A DNA stretch of 64,000 nucleotides from positions 1 through 64,000 of the forward strand of contig NZ_JAIVLL010000002.1 in the NCBI RefSeq assembly GCF_020524625.1. Direction: 5' to 3'. The stretch's first letter is position 1; every line of letters begins with the position of its first letter. The position numbers and the translations under genes are program-made. This document shows positions 14,942 to 24,521 of the stretch, piece by piece. The notes beneath the pieces were generated by a model. The model was not told where the DNA came from, did not search any database, and saw only the letters and a program-made list of their open reading frames with translations. This DNA comes from Brevundimonas poindexterae. GTDB lineage: Bacteria > Pseudomonadota > Alphaproteobacteria > Caulobacterales > Caulobacteraceae.

Positions 14942-15820
14942 ATGGAACAGACGCCGCCCGCGCCCGCCTCGGCTGAAGAGCTCAGGGCCCAGATCGTCCT
15001 TCGCTATGAGGGGCTGAGCAAGCGACTCAAGCAGATCGCCCGGCACATTCTCGACGAGCCGAACGACTTTGCGCTCGAAACCCTGTCGGTCATCGCCTCG
15101 CGGTGCGGGGTCCAGCCCTCGACCATTGTCCGTTTCGCCAAGACGTTCGGTTTCGAGGGCGCCAGCCAGATGCAACGGCTGTTCCGCGATGGCCTGCTGA
15201 ACAGCCACGCGGCGCTGGGATATTCCGAGCGAATCCGCCAGCTGAACGAGACGACCCACGACGAGGCGACCAAGCCGGCCGACCTGCTGTCGGAGTTCGT
15301 CGAGGGCAATATCCTGGCCCTGCAGAACCTGACCCAGACCGTCAGCCGCCAGGAGATCGAGGCGGCCGTCCAGATGATCTCGAAAGCCGCGACCGTGCAT
15401 GTCACGGGATTCCGGCGTTCCTTCCCGGTGGCCTCCTACCTCGTCTATTCCTTGCTTCAGGCGGGCAAGCGGACCGTTTTCATCGACGGGGTGGCGGGCC
15501 TCGCCATGCCCCAGGTCAAGTCCATCGCCCCCGACGATCTGCTGATCGCCATCAGCTATCACCCCTATGCGGCCGAGACCGTGGCCGTGGTCGAGGCCGC
15601 ACGGGAGGGTGGCGCGCGGGTTCTGGCCATCAGCGACAGCGCCGTCAGTCCGATCTCGGCGCCGGCCGATCTGGCCCTGCTGACCCGCGAATCGGAGGTG
15701 CGGTCGTTCCGGTCGCTGTCGGCCTCCATGTGCCTGGCCCAGGCCCTGGTGATCAACTTTGCGTTTGCCGCCACCCAGCCTGACGAAAAGCCCGCGCGCA
15801 AGCGCCGGAGCGCGTCCTGA
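14942..15820 (+). CDS. iolR: RpiR-family regulator of inositol genes (IolR-like)
   Basis: 292 aa. The N-terminal RpiR helix-turn-helix (residues 15-90; LETLSVIASRCGVQPSTIVRFAKTFGFEGASQMQRLF) is joined to a SIS sugar-phosphate isomerase domain (about 125-265; VHVTGFRRSFPVASYLVYSLLQAGKRTVFIDG ... LLIAISYHPYAAETVAVVEAAREGGARVLAISDS). In Caulobacter and rhizobia the RpiR protein IolR represses inositol genes until a pathway sugar phosphate binds the SIS domain. It lies between iolG and the iolC operon and has IolR-type motifs on both sides. Confidence 0.88.
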   Translation: MEQTPPAPASAEELRAQIVLRYEGLSKRLKQIARHILDEPNDFALETLSVIASRCGVQPSTIVRFAKTFGFEGASQMQRLFRDGLLNSHAALGYSERIRQLNETTHDEATKPADLLSEFVEGNILALQNLTQTVSRQEIEAAVQMISKAATVHVTGFRRSFPVASYLVYSLLQAGKRTVFIDGVAGLAMPQVKSIAPDDLLIAISYHPYAAETVAVVEAAREGGARVLAISDSAVSPISAPADLALLTRESEVRSFRSLSASMCLAQALVINFAFAATQPDEKPARKRRSAS

Positions 15821-15880
15821 AATACCCGTTCCGTTCGCCGGAATTGTGAAACGGGTATTGCGATTTTGGAATTGATGAAA
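15821..15880. promoter_or_regulatory. Compound operator region upstream of iolC
   Basis: Contains perfect inverted arms AATACCCGTT (15821-15830) and AACGGGTATT (15850-15859). The left arm runs into GTTCC, giving a partial match to the IolR motif. Two imperfect direct repeats GGAATTG(a)TGAAA follow (15840-15851 and 15868-15880). It lies just before the iolC start at 15914. Both regulator exit and iolC promoter lie here, so it is the likely control point for the iol operon. Confidence 0.5.
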
Positions 15881-15913
15881 TAGTCGTTTTGGACACCGGG
15901 GCGTCTGAAACGA

Positions 15914-17854
15914 ATGATCACAAGCACTTCCAGAAACGAAAAACGCCGCCCGCTCGACCTGCTGACGCTGGGTCGGGCCGGCATTGATCTGTATGGCGAA
16001 CAGATCGGCGGACGCCTGGAAGACATGGCGACCTTCGCGAAATATGTGGGCGGCAGCCCGACCAACACCGCCGTCGGCGCGGCCCGGCTGGGCCTGAACG
16101 CCGGCCTGATCACGCGGGTTGGCGACGATCATTTCGGCCGTTTCCTGCGCGAGGAACTGGGCCGCGAGGGGGTCGATACGTCCGGCATGACGACCGATCC
16201 GGACCGGCTGACGGCGCTGGCCGTGCTGGGCATCCGCGACCCCGACACCTTTCCGCTGATCTTCTTCCGCGAGAACTGTGCCGACATGGCCCTGTCGGTG
16301 GACGACATCGACCCGGCCCTGATCGGTCGGGCCGGGGCCCTGCTGGTCAACGGCACCCATCTGTCCCAGCCCGGCGTGTTCGACGCCAGCCTCAAGGCCG
16401 CGAAGCTGATGAAGGCCCAGGGTGGTCGCGTCGTGTTCGATATCGACTATCGCCCGGTGCTGTGGGGGCTGACGTCCAAGGCCAATGGCGAGGACCGGTT
16501 TGTCGCCAGTGCGCGGGTGACCGAGCGCCTGCAGCAGGTGCTGCCGCTCTGCGACCTGATCGTCGGCACCGAAGAGGAAATTCATATTCTTGGCGGCACG
16601 GACGACACCCTGGCCGCCCTGCGCGCCATCCGTGACCAAAGCCCGGCGCTGCTGATCTGCAAGCGCGGCCCCGACGGCTGTGTCGCCTTCCCGGGCGCCA
16701 TCCCCGACTCGCTCGACGACGGCGTGGCCAGCCGGGGCTTTCCTATCGAGGTCTTCAATGTTCTGGGGGCGGGTGACGCCTTCATGGCCGGTTTCCTGCG
16801 CGGATGGCTGCGCGACATGCCGCTGGAAAGCTGCTGCGAGATGGCGAATGCCTGCGGGGCGCTGGTCGTGTCGCGCCACGGCTGCGCGCCGGCCATGGCG
16901 TCATGGGACGAGCTCCAGACCTTCCTTGCAGGCCAGTGGCCGCACCGCCTGCGCGAAAGCGCCATGCTGGAACAGATCCACTGGTCGACCAACCGTCACG
17001 GAGACCATGCCGACCTGACCGTGCTGGCCATCGATCACCGCAGCCAGTTCGACGACCTGATCAAGGACCTGGGCGTCGGCGACGAACAGGCGGTTGCCCA
17101 TTTCAAGGGGTTGGCGCTCAAGGCCGTGGATCGGCTGGCACAGGGCGACGGCCGCTATGGCATGCTGCTGGATGGCCGATTCGGCGCCCGTGCGCTTGAG
17201 GCCGCTGCCGACCTTCCCTACTGGATCGGACGTCCGATCGAGTATCCGGGCTCGCGGCCGCTGGCCTTCGAGGGCGGTCCCGATGTCGCGGCCACCCTGC
17301 GGGAATGGCCGATCAATCACGTGGTCAAATGTCTGGTCTTCTACCACCCCGATGACGACGCCGAGCTTCGCGCCAGACAGGACCGCCAGATCCTGCGCCT
17401 GTACGACGCCTGCCGCTCGACCCGGCATGAACTGCTGCTTGAAATCATTGCCTCCAAGCATGGTCCCGTCACCGGCGACACGGTGGCGCGGGTGATCAAC
17501 CACGTCTACGACCTCGGCGTCTATCCGGACTGGTGGAAGCTGGAACCCACCAGCGACGCGGCGGCATGGGCAGCCAGCGAGGCCGCCATTCTGGAGCACG
17601 ATCCGCGGTGCCGGGGCATTGTCCTGCTGGGCCTGTCGCAGACCCAGGACCAGGTGCTGGCCGGGATTTCCGCCGCCGCCCCCTTCCCGCTGGTCAAGGG
17701 CTTTGCCGTCGGGCGGACGATCTTCCACGACGTCGCTGCCCAGTGGCTGAAGGGCAAGCTGGACGACGAAGGCGCCATTGCCCAGCTGACCGAGAACCTG
17801 CGGGTGCTGGCCGAGGCCTGGCGCCAGGCGCGACGCGCACGGGCCGCAGCATGA
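15914..17854 (+). CDS. iolC: IolC: 5-dehydro-2-deoxygluconokinase fused to DUF2090 aldolase-like domain
   Basis: 646 aa, nearly twice the length of a free kinase. Residues 10-340 are a PfkB-type kinase: substrate-binding GGSPTNTAVGAARLG (46-60) and the catalytic GAGDAF at 285-290. It phosphorylates 5-dehydro-2-deoxygluconate. Residues about 350-640 are DUF2090 (DHRSQFDDLIKD, then the barrel with HELLLEIIASKHG and GVYPDWWKLEP). This domain resembles class I-like aldolases and is thought to do the IolJ step, cleaving the phosphorylated acid to malonate semialdehyde and DHAP. It heads the iol operon and ends in an ATGA overlap with iolD. Confidence 0.9.
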   Translation: MITSTSRNEKRRPLDLLTLGRAGIDLYGEQIGGRLEDMATFAKYVGGSPTNTAVGAARLGLNAGLITRVGDDHFGRFLREELGREGVDTSGMTTDPDRLTALAVLGIRDPDTFPLIFFRENCADMALSVDDIDPALIGRAGALLVNGTHLSQPGVFDASLKAAKLMKAQGGRVVFDIDYRPVLWGLTSKANGEDRFVASARVTERLQQVLPLCDLIVGTEEEIHILGGTDDTLAALRAIRDQSPALLICKRGPDGCVAFPGAIPDSLDDGVASRGFPIEVFNVLGAGDAFMAGFLRGWLRDMPLESCCEMANACGALVVSRHGCAPAMASWDELQTFLAGQWPHRLRESAMLEQIHWSTNRHGDHADLTVLAIDHRSQFDDLIKDLGVGDEQAVAHFKGLALKAVDRLAQGDGRYGMLLDGRFGARALEAAADLPYWIGRPIEYPGSRPLAFEGGPDVAATLREWPINHVVKCLVFYHPDDDAELRARQDRQILRLYDACRSTRHELLLEIIASKHGPVTGDTVARVINHVYDLGVYPDWWKLEPTSDAAAWAASEAAILEHDPRCRGIVLLGLSQTQDQVLAGISAAAPFPLVKGFAVGRTIFHDVAAQWLKGKLDDEGAIAQLTENLRVLAEAWRQARRARAAA

Positions 17855-19686
17855 GCCACACTGTGCGCCTGACCATGTCCCAGGCCCTGACGCGCTGGTT
17901 GTCGGTCCAGCACGTCGAGATCGACGGACAGGTCCTGCCCTATTTCGCGGGTGTCTGGGCCATCTTCGGGCACGGCAATGTCGCGGGCATGGGCGAGGCC
18001 CTGGCCTGGATGGAAGACACCCTGCCGACCTTCCGGGCGCACAACGAACAGGGCATGGCCCACGCCGCCATCGCCTTTGCCAAACAAGCCCGGCGCCGCC
18101 GCGCCATGGCCTGCACCACCTCGATCGGGCCCGGTGCGACCAATATGGTGACGGCGGCCGCCCTGGCACACGTCAATCGCCTGCCGGTGCTGTTCCTGCC
18201 GGGCGACATCTATGCCTCGCGCCGTCCCGACCCCGTGCTGCAGCAGATCGAGGACTTCGCCGACGCCACCGTCAGCGCCAATGACTGTTTCCGGCCGGTG
18301 TCGCGATGGTTCGACCGCATCACCCGGCCCGAACAGATTCTGGACGCCCTGCCCCGCGCCATGGCGACCCTAATCGACCCGGCGACCTGCGGTCCGGTCA
18401 CCCTGGCCCTGTGCCAGGACGTTCAGGCCGAGGCCTATGACTATCCCGCAGCCTTCTTCGCGCCGCGCACCTGGCGCACGCCGCGCCCGCGTCCCGACAC
18501 GCAGGATCTGGCCGATCTGGTCGCGGCAATCCGGTCGGCGAAGGCGCCGCTGATCGTGGCTGGCGGCGGGGTTCTGTATTCCGGGGCCGAAGAGACCCTG
18601 TCGGCGCTTGCGGCCGCGACCGGCCTTCCGGTCGGCGAGACCCAGGCCGGCAAGGGCAGCCTGCCGTGGGATCATCCACAGGCGCTTGGCTCGATCGGGG
18701 TGACCGGCACCAGCGCGGCCAATGACGCCGCCGAGGCTGCCGATCTGATCGTCGCGGTCGGCACCCGGCTACAGGACTTCACCACCGGCTCGCGGACGAT
18801 GTTCGCGGGCAAGCGGTTGTTCCAGATCAATGTCGCGGGCTTTGATGCGACCAAGCATGGCGCCCACCGGGTGCAGGGGGATGCCCGCGAAGTCCTGACC
18901 GAGCTGTCGGAGGCGCTGGGCGATTGGACGGTGTCAGCTGACTGGCGCGGGCGCTGCGCCGACGGCGTCGCGGACTGGAACACGGCGTGGGAGACGGCCA
19001 CCGCCGCTTCGGACGCCCTGCCGTCGGACGGTCAGGTGATCGGGGCCGTCTGGCGTCAGGCGAATGAGGATGCGGTCGTGGTGTGCGCCGCCGGTGGCCT
19101 GCCGGGTGAGTTGCACAAGCTGTGGCGGACGCACCGGTCCGGCGGTTACCACGTGGAGTACGGCTTCTCGTGCATGGGCTATGAGATCGCCGGCGGCGTC
19201 GGCGTGAAGCTGGCCGAGCCGGACCGCGAGGTCTTCGTCATGGTTGGCGACGGCAGCTATCTGATGATGAATTCCGAGCTGGCGACAGCGGTGATGCTGG
19301 GCCAGAAGCTGACCGTCGTGCTGCTGGATAACCGCGGCTATGGCTGCATCAACCGGCTGCAGCAGGCCACGGGCGGACGGCCCTTCAACAATCTGCTGGA
19401 CGATGCGCGCCACGCCGCGCCGGCCGACATCGACTTCGCCGCCCACGCCCGCGCTCTGGGCGCGGAGGCCGAAAAGGTCAACGGCATTGCTGAACTGGAA
19501 CAGGCGCTCGCGCGGGCCGCGGCCAGCGACCGCACCCATGTCATCGTCATCGACACCGACCCGGTGGTGACCACAGAGGCCGGCGGCCACTGGTGGGACG
19601 TCGCCGTGCCGGAAGTCTCAACCCGCGCCGAGGTCCGCGAGGCCCGGCGCATCTACGAAGCCCGGATCAAGGGAGAGGGTGAATGA
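17851..19686 (+). CDS. iolD: IolD: 3D-(3,5/4)-trihydroxycyclohexane-1,2-dione acylhydrolase
   Basis: 611 aa. ThDP-dependent fold in three domains. The N-terminal HNEQGMAHAAIAFAKQ holds the conserved Glu of the ThDP site; the C-terminal GDGSYLMMNSELATAVMLGQKLTVVLLDNRGYGCI is the diphosphate-binding motif. It opens the inositol ring, giving 5-deoxy-glucuronate. ATG at 17851 overlaps the iolC stop by 4 bases and its own stop overlaps iolE by 4, which means tight translational coupling. Confidence 0.95.
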   Translation: MSHTVRLTMSQALTRWLSVQHVEIDGQVLPYFAGVWAIFGHGNVAGMGEALAWMEDTLPTFRAHNEQGMAHAAIAFAKQARRRRAMACTTSIGPGATNMVTAAALAHVNRLPVLFLPGDIYASRRPDPVLQQIEDFADATVSANDCFRPVSRWFDRITRPEQILDALPRAMATLIDPATCGPVTLALCQDVQAEAYDYPAAFFAPRTWRTPRPRPDTQDLADLVAAIRSAKAPLIVAGGGVLYSGAEETLSALAAATGLPVGETQAGKGSLPWDHPQALGSIGVTGTSAANDAAEAADLIVAVGTRLQDFTTGSRTMFAGKRLFQINVAGFDATKHGAHRVQGDAREVLTELSEALGDWTVSADWRGRCADGVADWNTAWETATAASDALPSDGQVIGAVWRQANEDAVVVCAAGGLPGELHKLWRTHRSGGYHVEYGFSCMGYEIAGGVGVKLAEPDREVFVMVGDGSYLMMNSELATAVMLGQKLTVVLLDNRGYGCINRLQQATGGRPFNNLLDDARHAAPADIDFAAHARALGAEAEKVNGIAELEQALARAAASDRTHVIVIDTDPVVTTEAGGHWWDVAVPEVSTRAEVREARRIYEARIKGEGE

Positions 19687-20576
19687 CCATCCGCTGGGGG
19701 GTCAGCCCCATTGCCTGGGCGAACGACGACATGCCCGAACTGGGCGGCGACATCACGCTGGATGCGCTGCTGACCGATGTGAAGGAGATCGGGTTCGAGG
19801 GCGTCGAGCTGGGCAACAAGTTTCCGCGCGATCCGGAGTCGTTGAAGCCGATCATGGGGCGCTACGGGCTCGACATCGTCGGCGGCTGGTATTCGTCAAA
19901 TCTGCTGGTGCAGGACGCCGAGGCCGAGATCGCCGCCATGGAATCCCATATGGCGCTGTTGCAGGCCATGGGCTCCAGCGTCTTCATCCTGGCCGAGACC
20001 TCGAACGCCGTGCATGGCGACCGGGAGGGCGGTCGGCTGGATTCTCCGCCTCGCCTCGCGCCCGGCGACTGGGCCATGTTCGGCCAGAGACTGAACCGGG
20101 TAGCCGCCCACGCCAACGATCAGGGCATGCGGTTCGCCTACCACCACCATCTGGGCACAGTGGTCGAGACCCGTGAGGACCTGAACCGCTTCTTCGGCGC
20201 GACCGGGGATCACGTGGGTCTGGTGCTGGACACCGGCCACGCCGTCTATGGCGGCATCGACCCGATCGAGGTGGCCACTACCCGGCCTGAGCGCATCAGC
20301 CACGTCCACTGCAAGGACGTCCGCACCGAGCGGCACGCCAAGTTCCGGGCGGCCGGCGACAGCTTCCTGAACGGGGTGGTCGGCGGCATGTTCACCACGC
20401 CCGGCGACGGCGACTATGACTATCCGGCCTTCATGGCCGCGCTGAAGGCCGTCAACTATTCCGGCTGGATCGTCATCGAGGCCGAGCAGGACCCGGCGGT
20501 CGCTGACCCGCGCGAATACGGCCAGCTGGGTCTGGATACGCTGAAGCGTCTGGCCGGCGATGTGGGGCTGGTCTGA
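19683..20576 (+). CDS. iolE: IolE: inosose dehydratase
   Basis: 297 aa TIM-barrel of the xylose-isomerase-like AP-endonuclease family. Typical segments are IRWGVSPIAWANDDMPELGG, YHHHLGTVVET, and VLDTGHAVYGGIDP with HVHCKDVR, which supply metal-binding His, Glu and Asp. It converts scyllo-inosose to 3D-trihydroxycyclohexane-1,2-dione. It is between iolD and iolB with overlaps at both ends. Confidence 0.95.
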   Translation: MTIRWGVSPIAWANDDMPELGGDITLDALLTDVKEIGFEGVELGNKFPRDPESLKPIMGRYGLDIVGGWYSSNLLVQDAEAEIAAMESHMALLQAMGSSVFILAETSNAVHGDREGGRLDSPPRLAPGDWAMFGQRLNRVAAHANDQGMRFAYHHHLGTVVETREDLNRFFGATGDHVGLVLDTGHAVYGGIDPIEVATTRPERISHVHCKDVRTERHAKFRAAGDSFLNGVVGGMFTTPGDGDYDYPAFMAALKAVNYSGWIVIEAEQDPAVADPREYGQLGLDTLKRLAGDVGLV

Positions 20577-21367
20577 TGACCCTGCTGGTCCGCCCCCATG
20601 CCGCCGATGACGCCGGAACCGTACTTGAGGTCACGCCGGAGAGCGCGGGCTGGCGCCATGTCGGCTTTCGCGTGGTGAAGCTGTCGGCGGGACAGTCTCA
20701 CAGCGGGGGCGAGGCCGGGCGCGAGGCCTGTCTGGTGGTGCTTTCCGGCACGGTCACGGTCGCCGCGGATGGCGAGACCCACGCCGGACTGGGCGAAAGG
20801 GCCGATGTCTTTTCCGGGGCTCCGGCCTCGGTCTATCTGCCGGCGGGCGTGGACTGGTCGATCACGGCCGAAAGCGAGGCCGAAGTCGCCGTCTGTTCGG
20901 CCCCCGGGACCGGCAAGGGCGCCGTGCGTGTGCTGCGCCCGGAGGCGGTCGAGGTGCGCGGCAAGGGCACCAACACCCGCCATGTCCGCAACATTCTGTC
21001 TGACGCCGACGATGTGGCCGAGAGCCTGCTGGTGGTCGAGGTGATCACCCCGGGCGGCAACTGGTCCAGCTATCCGCCGCACAAGCACGACCGCGATGCC
21101 GCGCCGGACGAGACCCTGCTGGAAGAGACCTATTACCACCGGCTGTCGCCGCCACAGGGCTTCGCCTTCCAGCGCGTCTATACCGAGGACGGGTCGATCG
21201 ACGAGACCATGGCGGTCCACGACGGCGACGTCGTCATGGTGCCGCGCGGCTACCACCCGGTCGGGGCTCCGCACGGGTACGACCTCTACTACCTGAATGT
21301 CATGGCCGGACCGGTGCGCAAATGGGTCTTCCAGAACGACCCGGCGCACGACTGGATCGTGCGGTGA
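20576..21367 (+). CDS. iolB: IolB: 5-deoxy-glucuronate isomerase
   Basis: 263 aa bicupin. It carries the signature YPPHKHDRDAAPDE...LEETYYHRLSPPQGFAFQRVYTEDGSIDETMAVHDGDVVMVPRGYHPV, which provides the metal-binding His and Glu. It isomerises 5-deoxy-glucuronate to 5-dehydro-2-deoxygluconate, the IolC substrate. The start shares a base with the iolE stop. Confidence 0.95.
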   Translation: MTLLVRPHAADDAGTVLEVTPESAGWRHVGFRVVKLSAGQSHSGGEAGREACLVVLSGTVTVAADGETHAGLGERADVFSGAPASVYLPAGVDWSITAESEAEVAVCSAPGTGKGAVRVLRPEAVEVRGKGTNTRHVRNILSDADDVAESLLVVEVITPGGNWSSYPPHKHDRDAAPDETLLEETYYHRLSPPQGFAFQRVYTEDGSIDETMAVHDGDVVMVPRGYHPVGAPHGYDLYYLNVMAGPVRKWVFQNDPAHDWIVR

Positions 21368-21378
21368 CGGAGACTTCC

Positions 21379-22881
21379 ATGCGACAGATTTCCCACGTCA
21401 TTGCCGGCGAGACCGGCCCCGCTGGCACGCGCACGGGCGAGGTGTTCGACCCCGGTTCCGGTCAGGTGCAGGCTCACGTCAGCCTGGGCGTCGCGGCCGA
21501 TCTGGAGCGGGCCATCGTGGCCGCACGGGCCGCCCAGCCGGCCTGGGCACGGGTCAATCCGCAGCGCCGTGCCCGCGTCCTGTTCCGGTTCAAGGAACCG
21601 GTCGAGGCGAACATGGACGCGCTCGCCGAACTGCTGTCGTCCGAGCACGGCAAGGTCGTGGCCGATGCGCGCGGCGACATCCAGCGCGGTCTGGACGTGA
21701 TTGAATTCTCGTGCGGCATCCCGCATGCGCTGAAGGGCGAATACACTCAAGGAGCCGGCCCGGGCATCGACGTCTATTCGATGCGTCAGCCGGTCGGCAT
21801 CGGGGCGGGCATCACCCCGTTCAACTTCCCGGCCATGATCCCGATGTGGATGTTCGGGCCGGCCATCGCCTGCGGCAACGCCTTCATCCTCAAGCCCTCC
21901 GAGCGCGATCCGTCGGTGCCCAACCGGCTGGCTGAATTGATGCTCGAGGCCGGCCTGCCGGAGGGAATCCTGCAGGTCGTGCACGGCGACAAGGAGATGG
22001 TCGACGCCATCCTCGACCATCCCGCCATCAGCGCCGTCAGCTTCGTCGGCTCGTCCGACATCGCCCAGTACGTCTATGCCCGGGGCGCCGCCGCCGGAAA
22101 GCGGGTGCAGGCCATGGGCGGCGCCAAGAACCACGGCGTGGTCATGCCTGACGCCGATCTGGACCAGGTCGTCGCCGACCTGTGCGGGGCCGCCTTCGGC
22201 TCGGCCGGCGAACGGTGCATGGCCCTGCCGGTCGTGGTGCCGGTCGGCGACCGGACGGCCGACGCCCTCCGCGAGCGTCTGATCCCCGCCATCGATGCCC
22301 TGCGCGTCGGCGTACCCGGCGATCCGGACGCCCACTATGGCCCTGTCGTCACGGCCATCCACAAGAAGCGCATCGAGAACTGGATCCGCATCGGCGTCGA
22401 GGAAGGCGCCGAACTGGTCGTCGACGGTCGCGACTTCACCCTGCAGGGGCATGAGAACGGCTTCTTCGTCGGGCCGTCGCTGTTCGATCATGTGACGCCC
22501 GCGATGGAATCCTATCGCGAGGAGATCTTCGGCCCCGTCCTGCAGATGGTCCGGGCGCCCGATTTTGAGAGCGCCCTCGCCCTCGCCGACCACCACCAGT
22601 ACGGCAACGGCGTCGCCATCTTCACGCGCAACGGCCACGCGGCGCGCGAGTTCGCCAGCCGTGTCCAGGTCGGCATGGTGGGCATCAATGTGCCGATCCC
22701 GGTGCCCGTCGCCTACCACAGCTTTGGCGGCTGGAAGCGCTCCGGTTTCGGCGACCACAACCAGCACGGCATGGAGGGCGTCCGCTTCTGGACCCGCATG
22801 AAGACCGTGACCCAGCGCTGGCCCGACGGCATGGCGCCGGGCGCCGCCGCTGATGCCTTTGTGATTCCGACCATGGACTGA
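21379..22881 (+). CDS. iolA: IolA/MmsA: (methyl)malonate-semialdehyde dehydrogenase
   Basis: 500 aa aldehyde dehydrogenase from ATG at 21379 (GGAG 6 bases upstream). Expected blocks are present: PFNFPAMIPMWMFGPAIACGNAFILKPSERDP (cofactor), GSSDIAQYVYARGAAAGKRVQAMGGAKNH, and GSAGERCMALPVVV with the catalytic Cys. NPQRRARVLFRF is typical of MmsA. It turns malonate semialdehyde into acetyl-CoA, closing the pathway. It is the last of the five enzymes in the coupled operon. Confidence 0.95.
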   Translation: MRQISHVIAGETGPAGTRTGEVFDPGSGQVQAHVSLGVAADLERAIVAARAAQPAWARVNPQRRARVLFRFKEPVEANMDALAELLSSEHGKVVADARGDIQRGLDVIEFSCGIPHALKGEYTQGAGPGIDVYSMRQPVGIGAGITPFNFPAMIPMWMFGPAIACGNAFILKPSERDPSVPNRLAELMLEAGLPEGILQVVHGDKEMVDAILDHPAISAVSFVGSSDIAQYVYARGAAAGKRVQAMGGAKNHGVVMPDADLDQVVADLCGAAFGSAGERCMALPVVVPVGDRTADALRERLIPAIDALRVGVPGDPDAHYGPVVTAIHKKRIENWIRIGVEEGAELVVDGRDFTLQGHENGFFVGPSLFDHVTPAMESYREEIFGPVLQMVRAPDFESALALADHHQYGNGVAIFTRNGHAAREFASRVQVGMVGINVPIPVPVAYHSFGGWKRSGFGDHNQHGMEGVRFWTRMKTVTQRWPDGMAPGAAADAFVIPTMD

Positions 22882-22925
22882 GCGTGCCGCGCGCCACGCG
22901 AGTCCGGCGCGCACAAGAACGACTT

Positions 22926-22943
22926 CCCCGGCACTGACCGGGG
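22926..22943. terminator. Hairpin between iolA and the symporter gene
   Basis: CCCCGG - cactga - CCGGGG just before the ribosome-binding site of the next gene. It could be an attenuating hairpin or mRNA-processing site; no T-run is present. Confidence 0.4.
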
Positions 22944-22960
22944 CAGCAGGAGGACAAGCC

Positions 22961-24496
22961 GTGACCGACCCCATCGCCGCCCGGCCCGCGATGCCGACGC
23001 ACCCGACCCGTCCGGTGCGCTGGTACAATATGACCGCCTACGGGCTGAACGATGTGCTCGGCGGCGGCTCCATGACCGTCATCGGCACGTGGATCCTGTT
23101 CTTCTACACCACCTTCTGCGGGCTCTCGGTGGCCCAGGCGACGCTGATCTTCGGAGTGGCGCGCATTCTGGATGCGGTGGCCAGCCCGGTCATCGGCCAC
23201 CTGTCCGACAGCCTCGGCCGTGGGTGGATCGCGCGCACCTTCGGACGGCGCCGGTTCTTCATCCTGGCCGCCATCCCCCTGCTGCCGTCGTTCGCCCTCA
23301 TGTGGCTGCCGGGCCAGACGTTCTGGTACTACCTGATCACCTACGTCCTGTTCGAGCTGGTCTATGCGATGGAGATCATCCCGTACGAGACCCTCGCCTC
23401 GGAAATGGCCACCGACTACAAGACCAAGGCCCAGATGGCGGGCGCCCGCATCCTGTGCGGACAGCTGGCCTCGGCCGGGGCCGCCTTCCTGCCGGGCTGG
23501 CTGATCACCCAGCTGGGGCCGGATGATCCCAACACCTATTTCTACATGGGCATCATCTTCGCGGTGCTGTTCATGATCGTGGCCGGCCTGCTGTACGCCT
23601 TCAGCTGGGAACGCCAGCGTCCGCCGGGCCTGGAAGAGGCCGAGCGCAAGGGGCGGCCCACCCTGCTGAACTCGATGGGATCGCTGTACCGCAACCTGTT
23701 CTCGACCCTGCGCATCCGGGCCTTCCGGCTGCATCTCGGCATGTATCTGGGCGGCTATATCAGCCAGGACATCTACAACGCCGCCTTCACCTATTTCGTG
23801 GTGTTCGCCCTGAGCGGCTCGGCCGCCATCGTGGCCGGTCTTGTCGGCGTGACCTCTCTGGTGCAGCTGGTCTCGGTGACGCTGGCGATCAACTTCGCCA
23901 TCCGCCTGTCGCCGGCGTCCGCCTATCGCTTTGCCGCCCTGTGCTTCGGTGCCGGGGTGGTGATCTTCATCGGCATGTATTTCGCCGGCCTCAACGCCGC
24001 CTCGGTGCTGCTGTGGCTGCCGGTCGTGGTGGCCGGCCTGGGCCGCGGCGCCCTCTATTATGTGCCGTGGGCGACCTATAACTACATGGCCGACGTCGAC
24101 GAGATCGTCACGGGTCGCCGCCGCGAGGGTGCCTTTGCCGGCGTCATGACCTTCGTCCGCAAGATGAGCCAGGCCGCCGCCGTCATGCTGGTCGGTCAGG
24201 TCATGCAGGCTGCAGGCTTCGTCTCCGGTCAGGACATCCAGAGCCCGCAGGCCATTATCGCCATCGTCGCGGTTCTGGGTGCCGGCACCCTCGCCGTCCT
24301 GCTGTTCGGCGTGTTCGTCTCGACCCGTTTCAAGCTGAACCCGGCCAGCCACGTTATCCTGCTGGAAGAGATCGAGCGCTTCCGCTCGGGCGAGCGCACG
24401 CCGTCCGATCCGAAACACCAGGAGATCGTCGAGGATCTGTCCGGCTGGAAGTACGACCGCCTGTGGGGCAACAACCCCGTCGGCAACACGCGCTGA
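22961..24496 (+). CDS. GPH-family sugar:cation symporter (MFS)
   Basis: 511 aa, about 12 membrane helices. GTG at 22961 is set by AGGAGG 6-11 bases upstream. The N-terminal helices contain DVLGGGSMTVIGTWILFFYTTFCGLS, and GVARILDAVASPVIGHLSDSLGRGW is the GPH A-motif (D-x-x-x-D-P-x-x-G-x-x-x-D-R-like). The family takes up glucuronides, melibiose and xylosides with Na+ or H+. It lies 79 bases after iolA and just before the GH105-type hydrolase. No inositol ABC transporter is nearby, so it may import free inositol or an unsaturated uronosyl-inositol. Confidence 0.88.
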   Translation: MTDPIAARPAMPTHPTRPVRWYNMTAYGLNDVLGGGSMTVIGTWILFFYTTFCGLSVAQATLIFGVARILDAVASPVIGHLSDSLGRGWIARTFGRRRFFILAAIPLLPSFALMWLPGQTFWYYLITYVLFELVYAMEIIPYETLASEMATDYKTKAQMAGARILCGQLASAGAAFLPGWLITQLGPDDPNTYFYMGIIFAVLFMIVAGLLYAFSWERQRPPGLEEAERKGRPTLLNSMGSLYRNLFSTLRIRAFRLHLGMYLGGYISQDIYNAAFTYFVVFALSGSAAIVAGLVGVTSLVQLVSVTLAINFAIRLSPASAYRFAALCFGAGVVIFIGMYFAGLNAASVLLWLPVVVAGLGRGALYYVPWATYNYMADVDEIVTGRRREGAFAGVMTFVRKMSQAAAVMLVGQVMQAAGFVSGQDIQSPQAIIAIVAVLGAGTLAVLLFGVFVSTRFKLNPASHVILLEEIERFRSGERTPSDPKHQEIVEDLSGWKYDRLWGNNPVGNTR

Positions 24497-24521
24497 CGCC
24501 CCGAGTGTTCAAGGAGTAACC

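Noticed and set aside
14918-16879. A 653-codon minus-strand open frame over the RpiR regulator and iolC
   Set aside because: It lies wholly opposite two well-defined genes and has no start signal or family features.
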